Source of the DNA: CAYVUM01 sp964619055 | Lineage (GTDB): Bacteria; Pseudomonadota; Alphaproteobacteria; Rhodospirillales; Defluviicoccaceae | Direction: 5' to 3' | NCBI GenBank assembly: GCA_964619055.1 | Contig: CAZUDB010000004.1 | Coordinates: forward strand, 1 to 64,000 | Length of the DNA stretch: 64,000 bases | Part shown: positions 9,458 to 18,108 of the stretch, piece by piece | Position numbering within the stretch: the stretch's first letter is position 1 | Layout of the letters: each line of letters opens with the position of its first letter | Position numbers and translations under genes: made by a program | Notes under the pieces: generated by a model | Told to the model about the DNA's origin: nothing | What the model saw: the letters and a program-made list of their open reading frames with translations, nothing else | Databases searched by the model: none

Positions 9458-10143
9458 TCGAGCAACGCAGCCCTGAGCGCGGCTGAGCCCGCCGCCGGCG
9501 CGTCCAGATTGAGCCGGGCAACGGCTTGGCCGCGGCGGAAATCGCAGCCCTCCGCGTCGAGCGCGATGGCTTGCCAGCCGTGGCCCCGCCGACCCAGTTG
9601 CTTTTGGACGGCCCGGTCCACGGCGTCGCCACCAAGCCCGTTCAGCGCGTCTAAAATCGCGTTTTCAGCGTCCGCGATGTCTTCTGCCGCGCCTCGGTCG
9701 GCCGTCAGCGCTGATGTGTCCAGCCAGCGGGCCACGCCAAAGCCGCCGACCCAATGTCCCGATTCCACGACCATCCGCCAGAATGCGAAATCGGCAAAAT
9801 CGACATAGAGCGCAGCGCCCGGATGGCGGGCGAGAAACCGCGATCGCAGCCGCACCTCCGCTTCCAGCTGAACCGTGCCGATGAGCGACAACCGGGGACC
9901 GGTTTGCGGGTTGGCACGATTGGAGGCTGCCTCGACGACCAGGGACGCCCGTCCGTCCACCAAAAGGTTACGGGTGTGGTCCGACAGCTGGGACAGAAGA
10001 AAGATCGGACTGCCGTCCACGTCGCAAGCAACGGTAACGAGGGAGCCGTAGGGCCGCCCTCGGTCCTTGGCCAAGGCGGTAGCGAGAACTCCTGAGCGGG
10101 CACTACGCAGGAGCCGGCGCGCACTTCGCGCATGGTCAGACAT
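9445..10143 (-). CDS. HugZ-like haem/pyridoxamine-phosphate-oxidase-fold protein with DUF2470 domain
   Basis: The N-terminal half (about residues 1-150) has the split-barrel fold signature of the pyridoxamine 5'-phosphate oxidase superfamily: GVLATALAKDRGRPYGSLV, FLLSQLSDHTRNL and ASLVVE. The C-terminal part (from about 160) matches the DUF2470 type, with a DGLNGLGGDAV-like helix and a final FRRGQAVARLNLDAPA strand. Proteins of this layout (HugZ family) bind or degrade haem in some bacteria and are uncharacterised in others, so the substrate here is unknown. The gene converges on pppA with a 13-base overlap and lies 17 bases downstream of the metal exporter gene. Confidence 0.75.
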   Translation of the reverse strand: MSDHARSARRLLRSARSGVLATALAKDRGRPYGSLVTVACDVDGSPIFLLSQLSDHTRNLLVDGRASLVVEAASNRANPQTGPRLSLIGTVQLEAEVRLRSRFLARHPGAALYVDFADFAFWRMVVESGHWVGGFGVARWLDTSALTADRGAAEDIADAENAILDALNGLGGDAVDRAVQKQLGRRGHGWQAIALDAEGCDFRRGQAVARLNLDAPAAGSAALRAALLDYLK

Positions 10144-10160
10144 CGTTTCCCTTCAACCTG

Positions 10161-11021
10161 TCAGTACATGGTCGAGGCTGCATGATGATCAGTGCCGTGA
10201 AGCAGAGCATCGGCACCGACATAGATGGAGACAAGTCCGATAGCCAGCACAAGCGTCGAGGAGACGTAAGGGGCACGTCGGCTCAGTGCGTCCAGGCCCT
10301 GCCAGCGCCCACGAAGCCGCTCCGCGCCCCAGGCCGCGGCCACGCCGACCCCCACCAACGTGGCAGCCAGTCCCAGGCTGAACGCTCCCACTAGCCCAAC
10401 CCCAAGCCAGACATCACGCACCTGCAGGCAGAGGATCAGGACGGTGACCGCCGCCGTACAGGGTAGCAAACCACCGCTCAGACCGAACAAGGCCACTTCA
10501 ATGGTTGTTACCCGACGGCCTGCATAGCGCGTCTCGATTTCGCGCGCATGGGCACGAGCGTGGGCGTCCTCTGCGGTGTCGCCCGCTGCGCTTTTGGTGT
10601 GGTGGTGATGGTGGTCGTGGCCATCATGGTTATGGCCATTGTGGTGGCGGTCGTGTTCGCCTGTTACGGGACCCGGTTTGTACCGTCGCAGCCGCGCGAG
10701 CATGACAATGGCGAGCACGATGATGATCACGCCAGAGACCAGCAACAGGTACGGCTCGGCTTGCGCGACAACGGCATCATCGGCGAGCCAGACCGCTGCC
10801 AAGGCGAGCGCCCAAACCACGGCCGTGTGCGACAGCATGGCACACAGCCCCAGCACGACGGCCTGCGTGACGGTGCCGCGCACGGCGACGATGAAGGCCG
10901 CCATCATCGACTTGGCATGACCCGGCTCCAGGCCATGGAGCGCACCTAACGCGACGGCCAGAGGGAGCATGAGCCAAGGCGCGTTCCCGCCTTGCTGCAG
11001 CAAACTGGCAAAATCACCCAT
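10161..11021 (-). CDS. rcnA: Nickel/cobalt efflux permease, RcnA/NicO family
   Basis: An inner-membrane metal exporter of 286 residues with about six hydrophobic segments. The first carries ALGALHGLEPGHAKSMMAAF, with the HxxxxGH/HAKS motif of the NicO/RcnA family. A long histidine-rich cytoplasmic loop (HDRHHNGHNHDGHDHHHHH, about 122-140) separates the halves and is expected to bind Ni/Co. The second half has SGGLLPCTAAVTVL, the second family motif. It lies 60 bases after the CsoR/RcnR-type sensor gene and is presumably co-transcribed with it. Confidence 0.88.
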   Translation of the reverse strand: MGDFASLLQQGGNAPWLMLPLAVALGALHGLEPGHAKSMMAAFIVAVRGTVTQAVVLGLCAMLSHTAVVWALALAAVWLADDAVVAQAEPYLLLVSGVIIIVLAIVMLARLRRYKPGPVTGEHDRHHNGHNHDGHDHHHHHTKSAAGDTAEDAHARAHAREIETRYAGRRVTTIEVALFGLSGGLLPCTAAVTVLILCLQVRDVWLGVGLVGAFSLGLAATLVGVGVAAAWGAERLRGRWQGLDALSRRAPYVSSTLVLAIGLVSIYVGADALLHGTDHHAASTMY

Positions 11022-11081
11022 GACACGCCCGCTCCTTTGGCTCGACCGGTTCCCGTCGGAGTTGGTCGAATTCGGGAGGTC

Positions 11082-11351
11082 CTACAGGTACTTGGCCACG
11101 TCCTTCAGTTCCCGGAGGAGCGCCTGGACCTCCTCGCCCGAGCGGCCTACGCCGCCATCGATGCAATGCTCGATGTGGTCCTGGACGAACGCGGTCTTGG
11201 CGTTCTCCACGGCCTTGGCGACGGCATGGAGCTGCTGAGCGACGTCTGGACACGGCCGGCCAGCCTCGATCATCTCGATGACCGATTGCAGGTGGCCGCA
11301 AGCGCGCTTCAGGCGCTTGACCACGTCCGGATGGGATTGATGAACGGCCAT
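11082..11351 (-). CDS. Metal-sensing repressor of the CsoR/RcnR/FrmR family
   Basis: An 89-residue all-helical repressor (KRLKRACGHLQSVIEMIEAG at about 12-31). Candidate metal ligands are C34, H59 and C63, with H4 and H7 near the N-terminus. RcnR from E. coli uses H3-C35-H60-H64. The cysteine in the last position here is as in CsoR or the nickel sensor InrS, so which metal it senses is uncertain. The rcnA-like gene just downstream argues for Ni or Co. An inverted repeat lies 8 bases before its start codon, so it probably represses itself and the exporter. Confidence 0.85.
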   Translation of the reverse strand: MAVHQSHPDVVKRLKRACGHLQSVIEMIEAGRPCPDVAQQLHAVAKAVENAKTAFVQDHIEHCIDGGVGRSGEEVQALLRELKDVAKYL

Positions 11352-11358
11352 GGCATAG

Positions 11359-11380
11359 ATCCTATCCTGGGGGATAGGAT
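11359..11380. promoter_or_regulatory. Inverted-repeat operator of the CsoR/RcnR-type repressor
   Basis: Arms ATCCTATCC (11359-11367) and GGATAGGAT (11372-11380) are exact inverted repeats around TGGG. The core reads TATC-CTGGGG-GATA, which resembles the G-tract operators of RcnR-type sensors (TACT-G6-AGTA). It sits 8 bases upstream of the sensor start codon, where a bound repressor would block the sensor-exporter operon. Confidence 0.72.
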
Positions 11381-11535
11381 AGATTCAAGGCGATAAGCGC
11401 AAGGAGTTGGCCGACAACCCTCCACCCCCCCCTTTCCCCTACTTCAACCGTGTCGAAGTTGAACACCGCGTGGAGCGCCACTTACACCTCCTCCCCATAT
11501 CAGCGGGGTTGAGCGCATCGCAGGGGCGCGGGGAC

Positions 11536-12873
11536 ATGACAGCGTCACGACAATCCGCACCACCCTTCGTGTCAGGCGCCTGGCCGTTGATCGGTCACGG
11601 CCTTGCCTTCGCCCGCGACTATCTGGCGGTCATGGCACGCGGTTACGAGGAACACGGCACGACGTTTGCGCTGAAGCTCGGCCCGCGGCGCGTGGCGGTG
11701 ATCGCCGACCCGGACGATTTGGCAGTGTTTTTCGCCGAGACGGACCAAACGCTTCGGACCGATCTGGCCTACAAATTTCTAGTGCCGATCCAGGGTGAGG
11801 TCGATATGGCGGCCCCGCCGGAGGTATATCGCCGTCAACGGCCGCTGATCCATGAACCGTTCAAGGCCGCCCATATGCCACGCTACGTCCGCGTGATGAC
11901 GGAGCGGACACAGCGTTGGCTGAACGGGCTCGGCCAAGAGGGGCAACTCGACATCGTCGCCGCATTACAGGCCCTGACCAAGGACATCGCCGGAACCGCC
12001 ATGTTGGGCGATGATTTTCCGGCACTTGTCGATCACGATTTTTGGGCGCTCTACGACGATATCGCCGCCAGCCTGGATCCGGTGTTTCCACCGAACTGGC
12101 CACTGCCGAAGTTTCGCCGTCGAGACCGGGCACGGGCGCAACTATTGCGCCTGCTCCGGCCCATCATTGCCGAGCGCCGCACCCATCCGGGTGAGGTCGG
12201 CGACTTGCTGCAGACCGTTGTGGACTGGGCAGCGGCGAACGAGGAAGAGGCAACGGACACGTTTTTGGAGAACTATGTCATCGGCCTGCTCCTGGCCGGC
12301 TATGAGACCACAGCAGCCCAGGCGGCGTGGACGATCATCCTTCTCCTTCGCCATCCGGACGCACTGGCCCGGGTGCAAAATGAAATCGACCAAGGCACGG
12401 TGGAGCGCACCCTCCCCGCTCGCGAGAGCTTATCTGGCTTGAAACACACCTACTGGGCCGTGCGAGAGACAGAGCGGCTGAAGCCGTCCGCCGTGTTCCT
12501 GCTGCGCGTCGCCACCGCGGATGTTCCGATCTCGGGCTATCGCATTCCCACAGGTTGGACCGTTGCCGCGGCCGGCTGGTTAGCCCACCGGCTGCCATCT
12601 TTGTTTCGCGACCCGGAGCGGTTTGACCCCCTGCGCTTCGCCCCCGATCGGGCCGAGGACAAGCGCCACCGCTTCGCGCTTATCGGCTTCGGCGGCGGTA
12701 TCCACAAATGTGCTGGGATGAGCTTCGCCATCAACGAAATAATGGTGATAACGGCACTGCTGTTCCGCCAGTTCGACGTGACGCTGCAAACGCCAGATAC
12801 TCAGCTGATCTATGGCCGGGGCGCGCCGCATCCGACGCCGACGATCATCCACTATCGCCGACGCAGCCTTTGA
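11536..12873 (+). CDS. Cytochrome P450
   Basis: A haem monooxygenase of about 445 residues with no transmembrane anchor. It has the I-helix oxygen-binding motif AGYETT (254-259), the ExxR pair E311/R314, and the haem-thiolate loop FGGGIHKCAG with C392 as the iron ligand. The substrate cannot be read from the sequence. The ATG at 11536 gives a normal P450 N-terminus. A TTG at 11407 would add 43 residues but its AAGGAG abuts the codon with no spacing. Redox partners are not encoded next to it. The haem peroxidase gene follows 329 bases later. Confidence 0.9.
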   Translation: MTASRQSAPPFVSGAWPLIGHGLAFARDYLAVMARGYEEHGTTFALKLGPRRVAVIADPDDLAVFFAETDQTLRTDLAYKFLVPIQGEVDMAAPPEVYRRQRPLIHEPFKAAHMPRYVRVMTERTQRWLNGLGQEGQLDIVAALQALTKDIAGTAMLGDDFPALVDHDFWALYDDIAASLDPVFPPNWPLPKFRRRDRARAQLLRLLRPIIAERRTHPGEVGDLLQTVVDWAAANEEEATDTFLENYVIGLLLAGYETTAAQAAWTIILLLRHPDALARVQNEIDQGTVERTLPARESLSGLKHTYWAVRETERLKPSAVFLLRVATADVPISGYRIPTGWTVAAAGWLAHRLPSLFRDPERFDPLRFAPDRAEDKRHRFALIGFGGGIHKCAGMSFAINEIMVITALLFRQFDVTLQTPDTQLIYGRGAPHPTPTIIHYRRRSL

Positions 12874-12939
12874 GGTTTGCGCCATTGTTCCGGCGCCTGG
12901 AGCAACAAATGCCTTTTCCTTCAATTTATCCATCAGAAA

Positions 12940-13180
12940 AACCAAAACGTAAAATCAGACAAACCTTCTTATATCGATAAAAATTTCTACGTATAATGAC
13001 ACTTTTATAATTTTAACGATTTTACTAGGAAATTTTTTTCCATATAATTACTATAAGTTATTTAAATAATAAAAATTTATTTTTCATTTTTTTACCTGAT
13101 ACGAAATTTTTTTTGCTACAAACGCAGCCTTTTTCATTGAAATCATGCGGCGTTTTGGATATGAATTCTTCTAAAATTCC
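12940..13180. other. Strongly AT-rich intergenic region
   Basis: The 329-base gap between the P450 and peroxidase genes holds no credible gene. From 12961 to 13140 I count 37 G or C in 180 bases (about 21%), against the GC-rich codon use all around. It has many A and T runs (for example T8 near 13110). Such a tract may be a promoter bound by a nucleoid-associated silencer, or a scar of acquired DNA. No -35/-10 pair stands out. A GGAG at 13186-13189 is the only ribosome-binding candidate for the next gene. Confidence 0.75.
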
Positions 13181-13202
13181 GTGACGGAGCGGACAACACA
13201 CG

Positions 13203-14930
13203 ATGACATTTCGCGACCATAAACACCCTGTTTGGGTGGACTGCCACCTTTCGGCGAGAGCCTTAGCGACCGCTTGCTTTGTAAGCGCAATCACTTGGGG
13301 CTGCGCTCAAACGGCCCAGTCGGCACCGATCAGTCATTTGTTGGATGACTACGTTACCGAAGTGGCCGCAGGCCAACATATCCTGCCGGCACCCGCGCCA
13401 ACGGTGGGCGATGTGATTGCGCCGCTGCACCGGATCGGACCAGCCTCCGCCTATGGTGACGGCTACGCCGCAATGGCCGGCGCCGACCGCCCATCACCAC
13501 GCGCGATCTCCAACGCGCTCAGTGTTTCTGAGAACCAGAAGCCGATCACGGTGCCGCTGTCGAACCTGTCCGTAGCCATGTTCCAACTCCTGGCCAGCCA
13601 CGAAATTGCCCGCTCGCCAACGCTCGCCGGTGCTGAACACGCCATTAACGTCGCTGTCCCCGACAATGACCCCGTCGCCAGCAGCGCCGATGGCCAAACG
13701 GTGATGCCGCAGCAGCGCTCCCAATTCCAAGGCGGTTCCGGCCTCGGCGATCCGCGCCAACAGGTCAACGACGTCACCAGCGCCTTTGATGCCTCGACAG
13801 TCTACGGCAGCGATGCGGAAACCCTGGCATTGCTTCGCGCCAGCGACGGCACGGGGCGGCTCAGGACCGGGCCCGATGGAGGGCTGATGACCGTTGCAGG
13901 GCGCGTGCGCGCCGGCGACGTCCGCGCTGACGAGAACCCGACGTTGCAGACGCTCCATGCCCTGTTCGTGCGTGAGCATAACCGCCTGGCCGATGGCGTT
14001 GCCGATTGGTGCGCCTCAGACGGACTCGACTGTTCCCCTGACGAGATCTTCGATGGCGCCCGCAAGCTGGTCACCTATCAACAACAGAAGATCTTCTATG
14101 ACGAACTGCTGCCCGCGTTTCTAGGGACGGCCCCCGGCCTCAACGGACTGGCGCCGCTGCTTCCCAACACGGATCTCCTGAAGGACGTCTCCGGCGCTGT
14201 GACGGAGTTTACGGCGGCCGCAGGGCGTATCGGCCATACCTTGGTGCCCAGCACCATCCTACTCGCCAGCCCGGGCGGACCCAAAACCAGCGTGCCTTTG
14301 GAGACTTGCTTCTTTGATGCCACCTGCCTCGGCGATGCCTCGATGGAAGAGATCCTCTACGGCGCCGTCGTCAACCCGGCGGAAGCGGTGGACACCTTCG
14401 TGATCCCGAGCCTTAAGGACGCGCTCGTTCCTGATTTCGGCGCCACATTCCTGATCGACTTGTTCGCCACCAACATCAATCGGGGTCGTGACCATGGCCT
14501 CGTCGACTATCAGACCATGCGCATTCTACTCGGACTGCCAGATGTTCCGCTGGAGGAGCTTCTGCCCGCTGAGGTCCTGGACATTTACGGTGATGGCGAC
14601 ACGGTCGACATCGACCTCATTGTCGGCCTGTTCAGCGAGTTCCGGCCCGACGGTGCCGTCGTCGGAGAGACAACAGCCGCCCTTTGGGCCCTTCAGTTCC
14701 TGGGATTGGCCGAGCTTTCCGACTTCTACGCCGCCGACGACCTGCCGGAGGTGCTTCGCCTCTGGCTTGACGATGTGTCCATGGCCAACTTGATCGCCCG
14801 CAACACCGATCTGAATGTCAAAGACCTCGGCGACAGCCCGTTTTTGGCCGCGATCCCGCTACCGCCCACCGCGGTTCTCCTCACCATAGCGCTGGCCGGG
14901 CTTGCGCTGCGTCGTCGTCGGGCGACCTGA
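13203..14930 (+). CDS. Animal-type haem peroxidase, exported, with a VPLPA-CTERM-like tail
   Basis: 575 residues. The family core is visible: VTSAFDASTVYGSD, LFVREHNRLAD, the proximal histidine in AAAGRIGHTLVPSTI (H345) and INRGRDHGLVDYQTMR (from N426), the most conserved motif of animal haem peroxidases. The distal region reads QLLASHEIA instead of the usual QFxDHD, so the distal histidine context is altered. A signal-like hydrophobic segment lies at about 20-40. The last 27 residues are IPLPP, a hydrophobic helix and RRRR, the layout of PEP-CTERM/VPLPA-CTERM sorting tails. The proximal motif is R-x-G-H, not the Tyr-containing form of fungal dioxygenases. Confidence 0.85.
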   Translation: MTFRDHKHPVWVDCHLSARALATACFVSAITWGCAQTAQSAPISHLLDDYVTEVAAGQHILPAPAPTVGDVIAPLHRIGPASAYGDGYAAMAGADRPSPRAISNALSVSENQKPITVPLSNLSVAMFQLLASHEIARSPTLAGAEHAINVAVPDNDPVASSADGQTVMPQQRSQFQGGSGLGDPRQQVNDVTSAFDASTVYGSDAETLALLRASDGTGRLRTGPDGGLMTVAGRVRAGDVRADENPTLQTLHALFVREHNRLADGVADWCASDGLDCSPDEIFDGARKLVTYQQQKIFYDELLPAFLGTAPGLNGLAPLLPNTDLLKDVSGAVTEFTAAAGRIGHTLVPSTILLASPGGPKTSVPLETCFFDATCLGDASMEEILYGAVVNPAEAVDTFVIPSLKDALVPDFGATFLIDLFATNINRGRDHGLVDYQTMRILLGLPDVPLEELLPAEVLDIYGDGDTVDIDLIVGLFSEFRPDGAVVGETTAALWALQFLGLAELSDFYAADDLPEVLRLWLDDVSMANLIARNTDLNVKDLGDSPFLAAIPLPPTAVLLTIALAGLALRRRRAT

Positions 14931-15018
14931 CGGGCCTCGCGGCTTATACCCGTCGTTTGCGCACCCCGCATTCCGTCGTAAAGTAGCGGTTTGACAAACT
15001 GCGGGATCCGGGCTCGGC

Positions 15019-16566
15019 ATGCCCTCCGAAACGATGGATACCGAGAGCATCTTCGATCGCCTGGTGGACAGTCACCTGGAACTGACCATCGGCATCGTGG
15101 TTGTCGCGTTGGCCTTCATGATTGGTGTGAGAAGGCTGGGTGAACGGCCGCTGGTGGAGCAGTTTCCACGACTGACAGCCATTGCCGACCTTGTCCTGAT
15201 GCCGCTTGCCGTCATCGTGGTCGGTAGCCTGGCCCGGGTCGGTTTTGGTTCCCTTGGTATCAACGAGCTGGATGAGGACGTTCGGGCACTAACCGTTTTT
15301 GCCACCTACATTGTGGCGACCCTGGTTGTCGCACGCCTGATCGAGGTGCTGCTGCTGACCGCCGGCAAGGAGGACGACGCCCGCAAGCTCACGGGACTGT
15401 TGCGCGGCCTGTTCTATACCGGGGCCACCGTTGTCGGCATCGCGATTTACCTCCGGATCCAGGGAGCCCCGCTTACCGGGTTTGCCGTATCCACCGGTGT
15501 CGCGGCGGCCCTTATCGGCTTCGCGTTGCAGCGAACCTTAGGCGATCTGTTTTCGGGCATTGCGCTCAGCGTCGAGCGACCCTTTCGCACCGGCGACTGG
15601 CTTAGACTGCCCGATGGTGTGGAAGGCCAAGTCATCGACATCAACTGGCGGGCGACACGGCTCCGAGGCTGGGACAACACCACCCACGTGATCCCCAACG
15701 GCATGCTCGCGGGCGAGCGCTTCGTGAACCTGCACGGACCGACGTATGTTTATGCGCCGTGGTACCTGGTCAAGCTGTCCGCGGAGGTGGACCCAAAGGT
15801 TGCAAAGTCGTTGTTGCTGGAGGCGGCCTTAAAGTGTAGCAGCGTTCTCAAGAAGCCGCTGCCGATCGTGCGGATCATGGACGCGAGCACGCTCCCCTAC
15901 ACCTACATGGTGTGGGTTCACTTCGCCAACTATCCGGCCATGTTCGTTGGGCGCGAGGAGCTGTTTCGGGAGGTGCACTATGCCCTCAAACGGGCCGGTA
16001 TTCAGGTCGCACCGGATATCCAGGAATGGCACTCGCGCGAGGCATATGTCTCCCGCTCTGAGCCACCGAACATCCTCTCCGCGCTAAAAAACCAGCCAAT
16101 TGCAGCGGATTTTTCAGAACAGGAACTGGAGCTAATAGCGTCCCGTGCGCATTACTTCCATGCCGATGCGGGAACCGTACTCGTCCGCGAGGGGGAGAAC
16201 TTTGACGTCTTCGACATTATTGCGTCGGGCGTAATCGAGGCCAGTCTGAAGATGCCCGATGGCTCCCATCGGGTTCTTGAAGAACTGTTACCGGGTCGGG
16301 CGTACGGGATTGCGTCGATGATGACCGGGGAGCCGGCAATCTTCCAGTTCGCCGCCAAAACGGACGTGACCTTGATCCGCATCGGGACCAACTGCCTTCG
16401 CCCAATTGTCGAGGCCAATCCCAAGCATGCGGCCGCATTGGCGCAGTACGTAACGGAGAGTCGAGAAAGGGCAGCGGCAGTGCGGGCCGCCAGCGCGCGC
16501 CCAGTCCGCAAATTGGGCTTCCACGAAATCCTAAGTCGGATTGAAGACTCTCTTGCTGGCAAATGA
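15019..16566 (+). CDS. MscS-family mechanosensitive channel with C-terminal cyclic-nucleotide-binding-like domain
   Basis: 515 residues. Four or five hydrophobic segments precede the MscS pore and beta domain (GVAAALIGFALQRTLGDLFS, then VIDINWRATRLRGWDN and VIPNGMLA, about 155-245). After a linker comes a cNMP-binding-like domain (about 365-470: ADAGTVLVREGENFDVFDII). Its phosphate cassette region reads YGIASMMTGEPAIFQF, lacking the usual Arg, so ligand binding is doubtful. It lies 88 bases after the peroxidase and converges on nifW with a 40-base gap. Confidence 0.87.
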   Translation: MPSETMDTESIFDRLVDSHLELTIGIVVVALAFMIGVRRLGERPLVEQFPRLTAIADLVLMPLAVIVVGSLARVGFGSLGINELDEDVRALTVFATYIVATLVVARLIEVLLLTAGKEDDARKLTGLLRGLFYTGATVVGIAIYLRIQGAPLTGFAVSTGVAAALIGFALQRTLGDLFSGIALSVERPFRTGDWLRLPDGVEGQVIDINWRATRLRGWDNTTHVIPNGMLAGERFVNLHGPTYVYAPWYLVKLSAEVDPKVAKSLLLEAALKCSSVLKKPLPIVRIMDASTLPYTYMVWVHFANYPAMFVGREELFREVHYALKRAGIQVAPDIQEWHSREAYVSRSEPPNILSALKNQPIAADFSEQELELIASRAHYFHADAGTVLVREGENFDVFDIIASGVIEASLKMPDGSHRVLEELLPGRAYGIASMMTGEPAIFQFAAKTDVTLIRIGTNCLRPIVEANPKHAAALAQYVTESRERAAAVRAASARPVRKLGFHEILSRIEDSLAGK

Positions 16567-16606
16567 GGCGCGCCCGACGCCCTGGCTTCGTAAGCCGCCT
16601 GTTTCG

Positions 16607-16951
16607 TTAATCTTTTGGCACGCCGCCGATCTCGTCCAACGAAATGAACGTGCCTTGCGATCCGGTGGGAGGACGGTCCTTCGCCTCCTTCAACACCTTG
16701 AACACGCGCTCGGTCAGCGGATCGGACGTGGTGAAATCCCGGTACGCCTTCTCCAACACCGCACGCATGCGCGCTCGAACCTCGTCGTCGGTTGCGGTCT
16801 CCAAGGACGCCGCAGACAGATAGTCATGGGCCCGTTGCAGGATGTGCAACCGACAGGTAGCGATGACGTTCGGATCGTAGCTGACCTCGAAGAATTCGAA
16901 AAAATCCTCCGCCGTCTCTAAGTCACGTAATTCGTTGAGAATTGTGCTCAT
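16607..16951 (-). CDS. nifW: Nitrogenase-stabilising/protective protein NifW
   Basis: 114 residues with the NifW pattern: LRDLETAEDFFEFFEVSYDP at the N-terminus and VLEKAYRDFTTSDPLTERVF towards the C-terminus. NifW interacts with the MoFe protein and is thought to help assembly or protect it against oxygen. It is the last gene of the iscA-nifV-nifW unit, with a 4-base overlap with nifV. Confidence 0.92.
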   Translation of the reverse strand: MSTILNELRDLETAEDFFEFFEVSYDPNVIATCRLHILQRAHDYLSAASLETATDDEVRARMRAVLEKAYRDFTTSDPLTERVFKVLKEAKDRPPTGSQGTFISLDEIGGVPKD

Positions 16952-18090
16952 GCCGCCGCTCCCGCCTGGTGTTCAAGCTCGCTGTGCCACGCCCTCAGTT
17001 CGGCCTCGCCCGGAGGCGACTTGTGCAGGCCCGCGTGATGCCGAACCCGGGCAAGCAGCATGGCGGCCTGCGCCGATGTCACGGTGAGCCCAAGCGTGCC
17101 GTAGACATGGTGGACCGCGGCCGAGCCGGAGTGCTTGCCAAGCACGATCTGGTGCTGTCGGCCGAAACGACCCGGATCGATCGATTCATAGGTGGCGCGG
17201 TCCTGCAACAGTCCGTGGACGTGCAATCCGGCTTCGTGGCTGAACACACCCGAGCCGACGATGCTCTTGCCGACCGGAACGGGCCGGCCCGAGGCTTTGG
17301 CAACCAACTCGGAAATGGCCGGTACGGCGGCCAGATCGACACCCGTGTCCACACCCCACAGGTGAGACAAGGCAACAGCGATCTCCTCCAACGGCGCGTT
17401 GCCGGCGCGCTCGCCGAGTCCGTTGACGGTCGTGCTTACATGCGTGGCGCCGCCACGCACAGCACCGAGCGAAACAGCCGTCGCCAAGCCCAGGTCGTCG
17501 TGAGCATGGATCTCGATGTCGAGATCGGTTTCAGCCCGCAACCTGCGAAAGCGATCCACAGTCTCGAACGGATCGAGCACCCCGAGCGTGTCGGCGTAGC
17601 GAAACCGGTCGGCACCGGCGCGTTCGGCACATGCGACGACAGCCAAGACGGCATCCGGATCGGCGCGCGAGGAGTCCTCGCCGCCCACGAACACGGTCAA
17701 CCCGCGATCCCGGGCGTAGCGAACCGCCGCAGTCAGGCCGGCCAGCATGCCCGCCCGGTCGGTCCGGAGCTTCTTGGCGATCTGGCGGTCCGAAACGGGC
17801 ACGGACAGGTTCACGGTATCGACACCGCAGGCGATGGCGGCGTCCACATCCACCGTGCGGCTTCGGCACCAGGCGATGCAGCAAGAGGCAAGCCCGAGAT
17901 CGAGAACGGCACGGATGTCGGCGCGCTCCTCCGCGCCCATGGCCGGGATCCCAACCTCCAGCTCGGTCACTCCGGCGGCGGACAGGGCTGTTGCTATGGT
18001 GAGCTTCTCGCTGCGGGTGAACGCGACCCCGGCGGTCTGCTCACCATCACGCAACGTGGTATCATTGATGACGACGACGGACGCGGGCAT
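16948..18090 (-). CDS. nifV: Homocitrate synthase NifV
   Basis: Condenses acetyl-CoA and 2-oxoglutarate to R-homocitrate, the organic ligand of the iron-molybdenum cofactor. It has the family motif NDTTLRDGEQ at about 9-18 and the metal-binding IHAHDDLGLAT in the barrel. A second signature, STTVNGLGERAGNAPLEE, follows, then SHEAGLHVHG. Length is 380 residues. The context between iscA and nifW identifies it as NifV and not isopropylmalate synthase. Confidence 0.95.
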   Translation of the reverse strand: MPASVVVINDTTLRDGEQTAGVAFTRSEKLTIATALSAAGVTELEVGIPAMGAEERADIRAVLDLGLASCCIAWCRSRTVDVDAAIACGVDTVNLSVPVSDRQIAKKLRTDRAGMLAGLTAAVRYARDRGLTVFVGGEDSSRADPDAVLAVVACAERAGADRFRYADTLGVLDPFETVDRFRRLRAETDLDIEIHAHDDLGLATAVSLGAVRGGATHVSTTVNGLGERAGNAPLEEIAVALSHLWGVDTGVDLAAVPAISELVAKASGRPVPVGKSIVGSGVFSHEAGLHVHGLLQDRATYESIDPGRFGRQHQIVLGKHSGSAAVHHVYGTLGLTVTSAQAAMLLARVRHHAGLHKSPPGEAELRAWHSELEHQAGAAA

Positions 18091-18108
18091 GGCCGACCGA
18101 TTTGACGC

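Noticed and set aside
11407..11535. TTG at 11407 as the P450 start
   Set aside because: AAGGAG directly abuts the codon, and the added residues are a Pro-rich stretch without family similarity.
13203..14930. Fungal-type fatty acid dioxygenase partner of the P450
   Set aside because: The proximal motif is R-x-G-H without the catalytic tyrosine, so peroxidase is the safer call.
14991..14996. TTGACA before the MscS gene as a -35 box
   Set aside because: No -10-like sequence occurs 16-18 bases downstream.
16942..18105. Plus-strand open frame of 387 codons opposite nifV
   Set aside because: It mirrors the whole nifV gene, whose motifs are intact. The antisense protein has no recognisable domain.
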